A DNA stretch of 64,000 nt from Casuarius casuarius (lineage: Eukaryota; Chordata; Aves; Casuariiformes; Casuariidae). The DNA lies in NCBI GenBank assembly GCA_003342895.1, contig PTFA01000050.1:4298215-4362214 (forward strand), given 5' to 3'. Positions within the stretch are counted from its first letter, which is position 1; each line of letters opens with the position of its first letter. The translations under genes were made by a program, and so were the position numbers. This document shows, piece by piece, positions 36,701 through 64,000 of the stretch. The notes under the pieces are model-generated. The model was not told the origin of the DNA, did not search any database, and was given only the letters and a program-made list of their open reading frames with translations.

Positions 36701-37602
36701 TAGTATTTTATTTGACCCTATTTGAAAGGATCGACAATACTCCTATCTGCTTTGAGATTAGTATCTTATTAGGTTCCATGTATGTAAAAGATGTGAATAA
36801 ACAGGAGACTCACTGGCTTTATTATTTGCCAGATGGCGTTGTTAAGAGAAGTGTTCACTGCTCTCATCTTATGCTGGCAGAATCTATGTTGAATAGCATA
36901 GGAATAAGAAGAGCTAGTGTCCCTCATTTTTCAATTTCATAAAAATAGGGTTCAAGAAGACGTCATGTTCACTCCTTCTCTGATCAAAACTCTGTATTGC
37001 ACTCAGATTATGCTGCAATGGCAGGACTTTTTTTTTTTTAATAGAAGTTCAAAGGTATCCAAACACATCTGCCAAAGACAGTTTTTTTAATAAGCATGCT
37101 GTACCTACATGTGTTATCAGATTTGGAAAACACTACATACTTAACAAAAAAAAAGAAATCAAACAATACCTAGGCCTTTGAATTTTTGTTTAGTAGAATT
37201 TTAAGTTGGCAAACATGTTCCTAGCTAAACAATTGCTCTCAGCATTTCTGTTTCATAAAAGACCACAATAGTAGTAATTTTCATAAGCAGCTTCCTTCCC
37301 CAGCCTATTGAGCCATAGGTTCAAGAATGTAACTTCCAGTCAAGGCACAAAATCATTTACTGACTCTTCTACCGCTTTCTTCACATTCTCCTCTCCCCCT
37401 TAAAAGAAAAAAAGGTGTAACAATGTCTTCTATATCAGACATTAAACTTAATTGTCCAATAAGTTGTAGCAGTATCTGAGATAGGTTCTATCTATTTTGA
37501 ATTTTGTTAAATTAGATGAACAGCACATTCTCAGCACATCTTTGTTCATTTTCTGCATTTGCCTTCAAGGGAAGGGGATGGTAGGAAAAAGCCATAGCAC
37601 TT
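33701..37602. other. GPT2 3' UTR and GPT2-borealin spacer
   Basis: A+T-rich DNA between the GPT2 stop and the borealin CpG island, both genes being on the minus strand. The part next to 37602 must be GPT2 3' UTR. AATAAA hexamers on the minus strand occur near 36708 and near 36063, giving possible UTRs of about 0.9 and 1.5 kb. A poly(A) tract lies at 34321-34338. No additional gene was recognised. Confidence 0.55.
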
Positions 37603-53266
<15,664 letters not shown>

Positions 53267-53994
53267 CTAAAAAGAGATCATTCACAACGTACTGTTTGTG
53301 CTGAACTAGATGGAAAAGAATTCCTCTTTTTTGGTATCTATTAAATAGCTATTACCAAACAGTGCATAATCTCAGCACAGCAAAAATGTTCTAGTAAAGC
53401 TTAATGCATTTCTTATACAATACTGCCAGTAGATCTTAAATGCTTTCCAGAAATCCTGCAGACTATGACACATTTGTAAATCACAGTGGAGTTTTTTTTT
53501 TCTGCTACCTACAAGTGAGGGATTGACTTGCCTGGAAACTACACACGTGAGGTAGACAAGATGAAAGAAAGTCATTTTGAATTGTCAGTATTAGAGCAAC
53601 TTGTTTGATGCACCTGAGAGAGGGAGGGATGGGCCAAGAAGGCAAAAAGATTTGAGGACATTTGAGAAATCCAACAACGAAAGAAACCTCGGGACTTTTA
53701 ATCCTTTATAGAGTTTGTTTATTCACTGCTTGCTTGTTTTCTGACTATTTAGATTGAATGTTCGTTATGTTATGACCCCACTTTTACATGTATAGATCTT
53801 TTACAAGAGCCTGTCACACTGAGGTTCTGTATGGTAAACAGCAGAAGTGCTAAATAACCACCCATGAATACTTAAAAGTTTCTTAATCTCTGAAGTCTAA
53901 AGAGACAGCTGTTTTTCCTGTAAGGAACTGAATACATCATGAGAACAGAGGGGAAACAGTTGAAGAATGTTGATTAGCAATCACAGCTCTTTAA

Positions 53995-54064
53995 AAAGGG
54001 GGAAAAGTAGGGGAATAGGTTAAGGGGTGGAAAAGGGGGAAAAAGTAGGGGAAAAGGTTAAGGA
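53995..54064. repeat. Imperfect purine-rich tandem repeat
   Basis: Two diverged copies of a purine-rich unit of about 37 bp, containing GGAAAAGTAGGGGAA and GGTTAAGG, lie side by side. The plus strand is almost entirely A and G here. It is probably within the long 5' intron of GPT2. Confidence 0.7.
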
Positions 54065-56597
54065 ACTGACAGGTAGAAAAAGAATAATTGATTTAAATAG
54101 GAAAGAGTACCTGAAAGTAAAGGCCAATATTACAAGAAGAGTAAATGAGCTAGGCAAGAGCAAATTTATAGCTTTTCTAAGTTATATTTAAGTATGCAAG
54201 ACTGCAGGAGAGCCTTCTAACAGTGATAGGATTCTCATGTGTACTATTACTTGAGAATGATACTAATTAGTTTTCCGTACAGANTTACATGTAACAACCT
54301 GTTCTGGCTGAGGACTGAACTCACAAAGCCCCTTGTGGGCCCATGTATTGAGAGCAAGTTATTTGATTTGAATATGCAATATGCGGCTGGCAAGCCTTGA
54401 CTTATTTTTGGTCTTCCATCATGGGTTATGTGTTGGACTTGACAGGTGAGAACCCAGATGGGCCAATATTACAATCATCATAATATTAGTAATCACCAAG
54501 GATACAAACTCCAAGGTGTGCTGGGACTGGGAGGGGGTTTACAGCTGTGTAATGTGGCTGACAGATTATTCTAGATAATGTGATTCAAAATCTCGCTACA
54601 GATCTAGTCTAGAGTATCAGATAACTGATTGATAGCATTTGGATTTTTTCTTTGAAATTAAGTAAGTATTAAGTCAAGACAATTGGACTATCTGACCATG
54701 ACTCCGTAGGTTCAAAGCATTTTACATGCACTTAAATTGAGCAGAAATTGAAAAAAGTAGGTTCATTGAAAGTGACACACTGACTCCATCAAGTGATTTG
54801 CTTTCATGTTTGATGATATAAATGAGTGCCTAAATAANAGTTTTATTTCAACCTTAAATAAAGAATTAGGAATACGAATATCAGATATAATTACACATAC
54901 CTGAGGCTGAAGTATAGCAATTTATGACTAAAGCAAACAACTGGAAATAGGTTCATTTCAAACTATCTCGGGTCCACAGATAGCACAAAATTTTTTCACT
55001 CTGATTTACAAATACACAGGAAAAGAAAGATACATATAGAATGAGAAGAAATTCAGTTTGGGTGAAAGAAGGAAAAATTCCCATGGATTTTGGTTGTACT
55101 TCGTCCTGCTTATAGCAGACTGAATCTGGCTCAATAGCTTTACGCAATAAGAATACAAATTTGTTAAAGAATAAGGAATGGTACTTTGTTTGCCCCCGGT
55201 TGAGATACAGTCTAAAAAGACATAGTAGTTCTCAGCAGTAAACTGGAACAGAAATACCCTGTTTTACCAAATTAAAAACAAACCAACCAACCAAACAAAC
55301 GTATAAATATGCTATGTTAAACAAATGGGACACCTCAAAAGTAGTCGCTTCTTTGACTGGTGAAACGTGGAAAGGTACCCTGCATTTCCTAATGTACTTT
55401 TGGAGTTTTTATAGTGGCACAGCCTTGAACAATNGTAACAGACCTTTTTGATATCTGTGTCAGGTTTATTGTAAGTAATGTTGTAGCTTATATCGTTAGT
55501 ACCATCCAGATCTCTGCTAGGGCCAAACTCAGTGCTTATGCCATTGGTGCCTTTGGTCTTCAAGTGCAAGTGTATAATCATCATCTGCTCCGTAAACCCT
55601 ATATATCTTTGGTACCAAAATAATTGCCCTAGAGAAAACACCAAAACATATCGAACAGTTATCTTACTGTAAAATTCTGGTAGAGATGGGATAATTGGGT
55701 TTTCTGTACTGTGCACACTGTTTCCACACACCTGCTCAAAGGTCCAGACTCTTCTTGACTAATTTGTATCTTTTGGTCTCAGCTGCAACAGTTGTTGCCC
55801 TGTTTTGTCTTTCAAAGAGAGATGATCCAAGTAACTTGGGCTTTTGGTTTCCCTGCCAATGAGTTGATATCAGCAATTATTTGGAACTCTCCTCACAACA
55901 TTCACTATATCCCTCCTAGTGAAATCCAGAAAAAAAAAGTTAAAGCTACTGAGTTTGCTCCTCATCTTTTTCTATTTCTTGATTTCCAGTCTTTCTGTGG
56001 AAAGAAGAAACATCAGAAGTTGTTCAGATTTAATTTTGATTCCTCCAGAACAAAAAGGTCCATCTTACCATTTTAGCAAGAAGGAACAGGAAATAATAAC
56101 AGGCAAAAACAAGTTAATAATAATATAATGAGTCAAAGTTTCAAAGCAAAGATATCAAAAGCTGACATCAAGAGAAGTCTAGACAGTGCCTATGAGTCTG
56201 CAAAGGAGTTCAGGGTGGAATTCTGCCCAAGTCCTTGAGACAAGGAGTGGCATTAGTGGGTTTCTCCCATGATTATGGCAGTGGTGTGCATGGCTATCCA
56301 GGGGGAGATTAATGTCAACACTTTATGGAAGGTCTATGAAAAGATCTGTGTGAAATGAGGAAGCATGAGGGAGTCGCATCAATAACCTCAACATCAGGTT
56401 CTGGGACAGCAGGAAAGCTGCTCCATAAAGTATGTTAAGGCAAGATTTATTTCACTGCAGAAGACTAAGGAGTCTTTGACCAAGTCAGCAACATGCCTGT
56501 GCTCTGAGACCATTTAAGTCCCTGGCAAGCAAGGAAACACAGCTAGGCCACTGGGATTTTTGCTTTCTCCTAATGATAGAGATGTTTCCATTCTCTC

Positions 56598-56648
56598 TAT
56601 ATACATATATATGTGTGTGTGCGTATATATATTTATATGTATATATAA
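56598..56648. repeat. AT/TG-rich microsatellite
   Basis: Mixed TATATA, ATATGTGTGTGTG and TATATATTTATATG dinucleotide-type repeat in noncoding DNA. Confidence 0.8.
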
Positions 56649-59600
56649 AGAGTTCATTTGTAATTTATGTGGGAGTAGGCTTTCGAGGTGTGTTCTGGAG
56701 GCAGACTGACTGGATTCTAACTGGCCCGTGCCTGTGGCGTTCTTAAGCAGGCAGAGATCTGGAAAGGTGAAGCTTGCAGGACAGAAACCCTAATAACAAG
56801 CTCTGGAGCAGTAACTGCCAGATCGATAGTCATGTCCACTGAAGAGGGTATGAACCCCATCAAGGAGAAAAAACATCCCCCAGCCCTCCAAAACAACCAC
56901 GCACTCCTATAGCCTTCTGCCTTCAATGGCACTATACACTGTCTTTAACAACATGATTCATCTTCATCTTGGGAACAAAACCAATCTTCTGCCATGCTTT
57001 TGAAATTATTAGCAAAGGGACTAACTGTGGTAGTCACTTTTTTTAAGCTAAAGATGTGACAACCATTTTGCACTTTCCAATTAGGATGTAAAGCAGAAAA
57101 TACAAAAATTCATTAAATATTTTCCAGTTGCTATCTTCTTGACAACAAAAGGACTTTAATAGCATAAAGGAATCTTCCTAGTTTTGGAANTGTCTCTTTG
57201 GAAATTTGTTCCTTCTGCAGTTACTTCTGCCATCCTCTTTTTCTCAGAGGAACTGCAATCTCTTAAGAGACCATACGAAAGGCCTCAGAAGCCTGAAGCA
57301 AGTCAGGCAAGATTATTCTAGCTGTATCAGTGTTCTAGGCATCACACAAAGTTGGAAGGAATTACAGGATTTTCATATGTGAACCAGAATTCTTTGGTGT
57401 GCAGTTAATACAAATCTCTGTAGTTAATCAGGTTTGGAGAAGCTTCCTCATCCCCTAGACGTTCCCCATTGCCTCAAGAAATCCAGCAGGTAAGGAGCTG
57501 AGAGCAGTATGAAGTGATGAACCATCTCTCAGGGAGTGGGTCACCATGCAAGAAGTGATCAAAGAAGCGCTGCAATGCCAGAATGTACAATATCCCAAAC
57601 ACAGAAGTAACATGAAGGCAATGTACTGCCAGCAGCTGTTTCAGCTCTCAGGAATTTTAGTCAGCCTAGAGGCTTCCCTTGATAATGGTGGCATCTAAGA
57701 ATGATGAGAAGTTGCGAAGTAACACTGTGGCCAGAAAGAACAAAGGAGTGCACAAGCTGATGTAGAGCTGTATTTGCTAAAGTCTTCAGCAAATTTCAAA
57801 GAAAAATCCTCAGTTTGTAGACAGGCTTGTGTTATCTGGATTTAGGAATGGCGATAGGTAGAGAATTGAAAGGGGTTCCCTTGAGGGGGCCATGAAAATG
57901 CGAGGTGCTTTGAAGNCCAAAAGAGCAACACAGTATTTCAGCTGTTTCTGAATTTCAGCATCTGCCCACTCGTGGCTGTCTCCCATTGTTTCGTTTTTCA
58001 TTGCCATTTCTTTGTGCCTCCTCTTGAGGCTTATCAGGCTATAACATCACACTCTGAAACAATTTCCTTAGCATAAGCCAAGTCTGTTTTTGCCACAACT
58101 TGCACTAACAAGCTATATAATAAGAGAGCTGGCAAAAACAAACATTTCAGCATAGTTGAGATACATGCTTGCTTGCCTCCCTCTGCCCCTTAAAAGCCCA
58201 AGAAAACACCTCCCAGAGGCCCTTAACTAATAGGGACATGAAGGCCTGAATTAGCATTCCAGTCTTTTTATTAAACCAGCTCACAGCAGAAAGATGAACC
58301 TGACCTGCTTACCACAGAATAAGGCTTTGAGTTTGTGTTATTCATGTGTAATTCAAGCTGACAAGAACTGTTGCTGAGAGGAAGGAGAAGGCAAATTCTG
58401 GATTTTGACTGGAAATGGCAGCGCTGCCTCTCGTGCTCCCTAGTGTTGGANGAGAAAATCCAGGGGGCTGATCATTAATTGGTAGATCTCATTCAGGGAT
58501 TACAAAACAGGAGCTGTGCTCAAGTTACTTCTGCTTTCTAATACACTGTTCAAAGTACATTTTCCTTCAGGAATATGTCTATATGAATAAAAAAGTACAT
58601 TTTAATATGACCGTAAGTGACAATTAAAGTAACAAGGAGATTACACGTTAGGACCCTCTCGGTTTGAAGACCTATTGGAAAACAGCTATTTTGGAATAGA
58701 TTTCACTGCTATATTCAAAGAGAAAAGATCAAATAACTGGATCTTGTGGATTGTGTGCTTCTGAACATATGATTTTGGTAATCATATTCTTAAGACTGAT
58801 TTTTTTTTCATCTTCATCTGCAGTAGTTTTCACCCAGTTAGAAAACATGGTTTTTACTAGAGATTATGCAACATGTGCAGGCAACTGAGGAACAACCATT
58901 CTGTCTTAATGAGGTCAAAAGTTCTTGCCTGGAAGATACTTTCTAACTGTGCACTTGGTCACGTATTCAAAGCAGAAAATTTTAGGATGGCAACTTAACA
59001 TCTTTCATTACTGGGTGTGCCAGTCAATCATGTGTCATTCTTTTTTGGCATATCAAGTTATATTTCTGCATGTCATTGTCTAAACTGGGTTATATCTCTC
59101 CACAACTCTGAGGGACACAGTCAACTCACATTTACAATTAAGTTTGAATTGTAAGTCAGAAATCTTACTATTCAATTTAAAAGCCTGAAGAATTAGTAAA
59201 AAAAACTCTACTATCTTTTAACCCAAACACTCTGGCAGAGGAAGCCTGAAATTATTGCTATTTAAGTAAAAGGGATTTTGGTAGTTTTATTATCTAAACA
59301 GAGAAATGTAGGGAGTGAACCAGTGACATGAAGAATAAACTGGATTTAGAGTCAGTTGCATCAATGTAACATGAATTAAGAAATTCATTAGTGTACATTA
59401 TGTGATTTTGGAGTTACCACTTCACTATTCTTATAGTGGGACAGAGGCCTCAACCCAAACTTAAATTTCTACATACTACACATACCACCTTTCTGAGGTT
59501 TTACAGTTTAGAGATCAGTTTAATTCTTTGCCCACCAGCAGAGAATACTACTTGTTTATCAACAGTGGTAGCTGTGTGTGATATGGGTGTGCACTTACTA

Positions 59601-62600
59601 GAACATAAATATTTCCATTGAACTAGTGAACAGGCATTGAAAGTTAACGGCTCTAGTCACTGCAAAATACAGTTCACCGCCTCAGTGGTAAATTATTGTA
59701 ATGTATCACTTATCTCTGCATCATTCAGGCCCATTCCTGAAGTTTTATTGCTGAATTTGCCAAGTGGCAGTTCTGGGACTGAAGAAGGAGACAAAGAGTA
59801 GTTATAAGTTGAATATATTCCCTTATTTAAATAAATCAATGATTTTTTTTTCAGCCTTACTGGTATTTTAACAATAGGTAGACTTGGAGTTTGTTTCCTA
59901 GTTACTGAGCAAAAAAAAAAAAATTAACTTGGGGAGAGGAAGGAGGAAAAAGAAGAAAAAAACAAAAAGAAATACATGCTGAATTTTAAAAAGTTGTGGC
60001 TAAAAAATTTGCATTGAAAAAATCAAAATATCACTGGTGTCACACAGCTGAATAGCAGCATGTTTAGTGTAAAAATATCAATCCTTTGTTCTAAAGAAGT
60101 GACCTCAGCATTTCAGGAATTTGATTAACACATGAAGGTATAGACAGATAAATAGAGGCACAGGAGAGGAGTAGACAACCACTTTATTGTAAAAGAGAGT
60201 CAGACTGCAGTGGCTGCTCGGATAAAAAGGACTGCAATGTCCAGAGACTGGATACAGCCCTTAAAAGCAAGTAGTTCCAGATGCACTGGTAGAATACAAT
60301 ATCCACCTATCCTGCTCTGAAGAAACTTTCTGCATGTTGACAATGCATCTCTGCATACCATCCATTTACCTCCTTCTGCCCTACAGTTCTATTTCAGCAA
60401 CTTGAATGTTTTGAACAGAAAATTAATGTTGTGGTGACTTACACTAAGCCAATTACAGTTTCCAGTGTTACACCAGTTGACTTGTGGATACTAAATGCTC
60501 TTTAATATGCAGAGGCTTTGCAAGCATTTAGAAGCCAACCTGACTTAACATAGAATGACTTATGTAAAACCTAAGTAGGAAACAGAGAAAACAGGAGAGT
60601 GTAAGTGGAGAAAGATTTCGGAGTAAGAGGTAGGAAGGGATTTTCCACAACAAGGTCAGGTTAGAATTAGCATGACAGCAAAGTAACAAAGTTGGTATGT
60701 GTGCTACCTAGGTAAAGATAAACATAGATTGTTATTATGGAGTAAGTAAAGAGAAGGGCTCTATCCGGAGATGATATTAGTCCTCCATTGAATTCACTTT
60801 CAGGCTGAAATTGCTGGTCAAAATTTAATTAAAGTCAGTACTTAACAGGTTGGCCATCTGTTAGCAAGTTTCAGAAACAAGTGATAGAAAAAAGATCTTA
60901 TTTGCTTGAGTTCTATTGAGCTGATAATCATTAGCTTGTAAGGAGAACTTACGTTTTCCTTATACATTTCTTGTATTTATTACAGTAAACAGTAAATATT
61001 GATTTTTAAAATTCTTTTCATTTTAGCAATACTGTGAAGGACTGAGCATGAGCGGTCAACTACACAAGTATTTGTTCAATAATTTTTATGTGTTTTTATT
61101 AAAATATGCTTGTGCTCTAGCTTGCTCTAAAAGGTTTCCAGAAACATCAAGGAAAATGACTGAAAGAAAGAGTTGACTCTTTCTCCCTGTGTCACGTTAG
61201 TAAGCCAGAATCTGATGATTATTACCATGAGGAAAGTGCAAGAGAAATCAGTTTTTCACTTTTGAAGCATGATGCAATTTCACAATTATCAAGAAACCAT
61301 TTAGAGAAGTGAGCTGTAGACATGGCTTGTCCCTCTTTCAAAGCACAGTGCTTCCAGCCCTCCCAAAATTCAAAACTAGCACAAGAACCACATGCAATAT
61401 TGTTTGACTCTCATAGTGAGAAATAACAGTATGGATCCTCACAGAAGACAGTTCTGATACCCATCTTTCTTCTGTAGGCCACAGTGCCCAGCTGGACCGT
61501 ATCTCCTGCAACGCGTAGCTGGAAGTACGGCCCACATAAGGGAGGTGAGTCAGTGGTGTCCGAACTGCATTGTCTGCGAGGCATCATGCTGTTACTTCCA
61601 ACTCGGTTTCTTGGTGTCCAGTTAAAAGCCTTGAGTTGTCAGTCCCCAGGCAGAAGCTCTGTTAGCTTTTACTCAAATAAGTAATTTTGCATAAAGATTT
61701 TCAGCTGGAAACACTTAATGTAGATCAAAACCTTGATTTTTCAACTAGATGAATACAAGCCATGGGCCAACAAAACTTAGGAAGTCCAAGTACAGCATAC
61801 CCCATCTGCACCCCTGAGCAAGCCGTCTTCTTCTGCTTTAATAGAGTATTCTAAGTTGTCACTTACATTGGCCTAATCCTGAGCATATTACATGCGAGAT
61901 TGAAATTAATGCCTCATTTTCATTTACTTTTTTAAGAACTATCCCCTAAATTACTCAGTCAGAGACTTCTGAAGTAACATTTTAGTCCTTATTTCTATGT
62001 GCATTGTGGAGTTACAGCTCCTATTGGAATCATTTACAGTTAACATACAAAAGCAGCAAATGCCAGAAAAAACGACAGAGGAACTGCTATCCAGAAAGCG
62101 AGACAGCAGAACAAAACTCAGACACATGGCAAAAGCTTAAACTGGGCAAACTGCTTCGGGTAGCTACTTTATAGTCTGCATACCAGGCTGTATGCAGTTA
62201 CACAAGTAGGAAGTGTAACTAAATTGAACCAAGTTTAAGCAGGGAGGGTCTCCTTTGCGTCTGATTAGACAATGTCTGCACTTATTTGCTTTGAGTTTGC
62301 ATAGAAACAAATGACCCAGAGGCATCTTTGCAGAGGAGGACGATTGCCTCGCCTCTGCCGCNGCCTGCTACCAGCAGCCAGCGCTACGCTTCCCCGCCGT
62401 ACCGTGGAGGCCAAGGTTACGGGCTTGTGCAAGGGTCCCATCACGTGGAGCTGAGTTGTTACTGGGCATCCCCTTTACTGTCAGTGAAGGGTAATCATGG
62501 ATCTAGATGTGTCATGGGTCATCACCCCTCTTTGACAACCGCTTCAGCCTTTTCTCCTTATCTGTCAGCCTTAATTCTGCCGGCAGTGTTAATTCAGCTC

Positions 62601-64000
62601 TCGCTCTCTGAGCTAAGGTTTAGAGGGATGAAAAAAGTTGTCTAGTTTTAGCTAAGAGTAAGCAAAAAAGTGTCATTGACCTACTATATAGAAGTCAATT
62701 TTAGACCAAAAAGTAGACATTTAGATAATGCAGCATTTAAGTTACAAGGTATGGGTCTCAGATCCTAAATACTGCTCAGGGCTGTATCCTCTACCAGACA
62801 GTCTGGTTAAAAAATAGAAGGAATAATTTTATTTTTCACAGAGCAGCATAGAGGAATGAACAACTTGAGTGGCGCAGCAAGAAAATAAAGTGTTTCAGCT
62901 GCTTCCTTAAGCTGGTTACAGTGTTCTCTGCAGATCCATTTACTCAACTTTCTGAGTAACATCCTCCTCCTCCTCTGCCAACAGATACTTATTTTCGTTT
63001 GCTTCAGTCAGCCTAGCCCNAGCGAGGACAGTGCTGTGTCTGTGAGCGCAGGTAGCCATTGATAATATCCCATGAGGCTGTTTCAAGAAAGAGGCTTTTT
63101 AAATGGGAAGTGCCACATAAGCAGACACAAAATTGCTATAACAATACTTTAACAAAGCAACTGGCAGCGACTTTCTCCTGTATTTTAAGAAGTGCACAGA
63201 AGATTATCGTCTCTGCCAGTGACTCAGCTTGTAAATGAAGGGAGCATGGGAGCTGGGAGGAGTCACTAAAGATCATATTCCGTTTGTTTTGTCAAGCAGT
63301 ATCTCCTACCAGGGATGTTAACGTGGAAACAAACATGCTCAGTGAGGACACTGGAAGATTGTATATTCTGTTCCCGGTAAATTCACCTATTAGAGAACCT
63401 AGCTGCCTGATAAGGTGGCGACACCTTTATAAACAGGTTCCAAGGCAAAATTCAAAACAACTGGTTTGAAGCGAGACCTCCATGACCACTCTGAAAGTTT
63501 TAAGTGTAGCTCTGTAAAGAAGCACTTTTTAGTAATTACGGCGTCAGACCTAAGTAATTGATACATATTACACAGGGAGCTGAAAACGTACTTCACCTCC
63601 TACAACAGGGGAGCCAGGCAGCACCAAGAGTGGACAAACCCCTCTTCTCTGTAGCATTACTGTAGCACTTTTTTTATTCAAAGCACTTTGCACATGTTGC
63701 CTANTCAAATTTGCCTTGCGATATCTATGATTACCTATTAGCAAGACTTTCTAAAGCAGTGGAGGTAGGGAACAATATTTGAAATCAGAAATAATTGTGC
63801 CAGATGCTTTATTGAAAAGAAAACTGAATACCTAAGGCAGTCCTCATGCTTACCGGGGAAGCTGGGAGGTAAAAGCAGTACTGGCAAAGAACCATGCCAG
63901 AATCGCTTTTTTTTTCCTTAAGTTTTACATGTAAGGAATAAGGGAAAAATATGAACGACAAAAATGTGAGCACTGACTGGCTTTGTGCAGTATCTGTTGT

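Larger units (their letters stand above)
53267..64000. other. GPT2: Probable large 5' intron of GPT2; no coding exon recognised
   Basis: The upstream exon(s) of GPT2, covering the transit peptide through the ESMNPQVKAVEYAVRGP-type segment of the family, should lie at higher coordinates on the minus strand. I read this stretch for it and found no match, so it most likely lies beyond 64000. The stretch is A+T-rich with scattered microsatellites. A splice-flanked plus-strand segment (61478-61544) and a small CpG cluster (about 62335-62420) are noted among the findings. Confidence 0.55.

Noticed and set aside
55312..55731. 139-codon minus-strand open frame in the presumed GPT2 intron
   Set aside because: It does not match the missing GPT2 N-terminal sequence or any family I recognise, and no conserved splice sites frame it.

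Overview
The window is nuclear DNA from a vertebrate, most likely a bird or another sauropsid. Three spliced protein-coding genes can be read exon by exon: DNAJA2 on the plus strand, a borealin-type gene best matched to borealin-2/Dasra-A (CDCA9) on the minus strand, and GPT2 on the minus strand. Long A+T-rich introns, GT-AG splice sites, two CpG islands and AATAAA poly(A) signals fit this. The clade call rests on a Dasra-A-type borealin lying between GPT2 and DNAJA2. Mammals keep GPT2 next to DNAJA2 but, as far as is known, lack borealin-2. No bacterial-type genes, CRISPR arrays or recognisable intact transposons were seen.

Layout. 1-9.76 kb is A+T-rich and no gene was recognised in it. 9.76-10.68 kb is a CpG island holding the DNAJA2 promoter and first exon. 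A 321-base N gap (10201-10521) removes the end of exon 1. DNAJA2 runs to its stop at 21183, and several poly(A) signals follow. The borealin gene (25708-33295, minus) converges on DNAJA2. Ten exons join in a consistent reading frame into 290 codons plus a stop. Its start lies in a second CpG island (about 32.94-33.70 kb), bordered on the intron side by a 48-bp tandem repeat. GPT2 (minus) lies in tandem upstream of it, with the stop at 37603-37605. Ten exons between 37603 and 53266 encode 442 residues, which is everything except roughly the first 81 residues expected for the family. The first exon or exons were not found up to 64000 and probably lie beyond the window.

Functions. DNAJA2 is a cytosolic type I Hsp40 that delivers clients to Hsp70. 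Borealin is a scaffold of the chromosomal passenger complex, with survivin, INCENP and Aurora B, and acts in mitosis. GPT2 is mitochondrial alanine aminotransferase, which interconverts alanine + 2-oxoglutarate and pyruvate + glutamate. The three are not an operon. They are neighbours in a block matching human 16q11-q12 (GPT2-DNAJA2-NETO2) in inverted orientation.

Most interesting observations: the extra borealin gene in the GPT2-DNAJA2 interval; a 48-bp repeat with palindromic, Myb-site-like cores and G-runs in its first intron; a GC-AG intron in the same gene; a splice-flanked 15-nt micro-exon candidate in DNAJA2; and a frame-preserving 66-nt cassette-exon candidate in the borealin gene.
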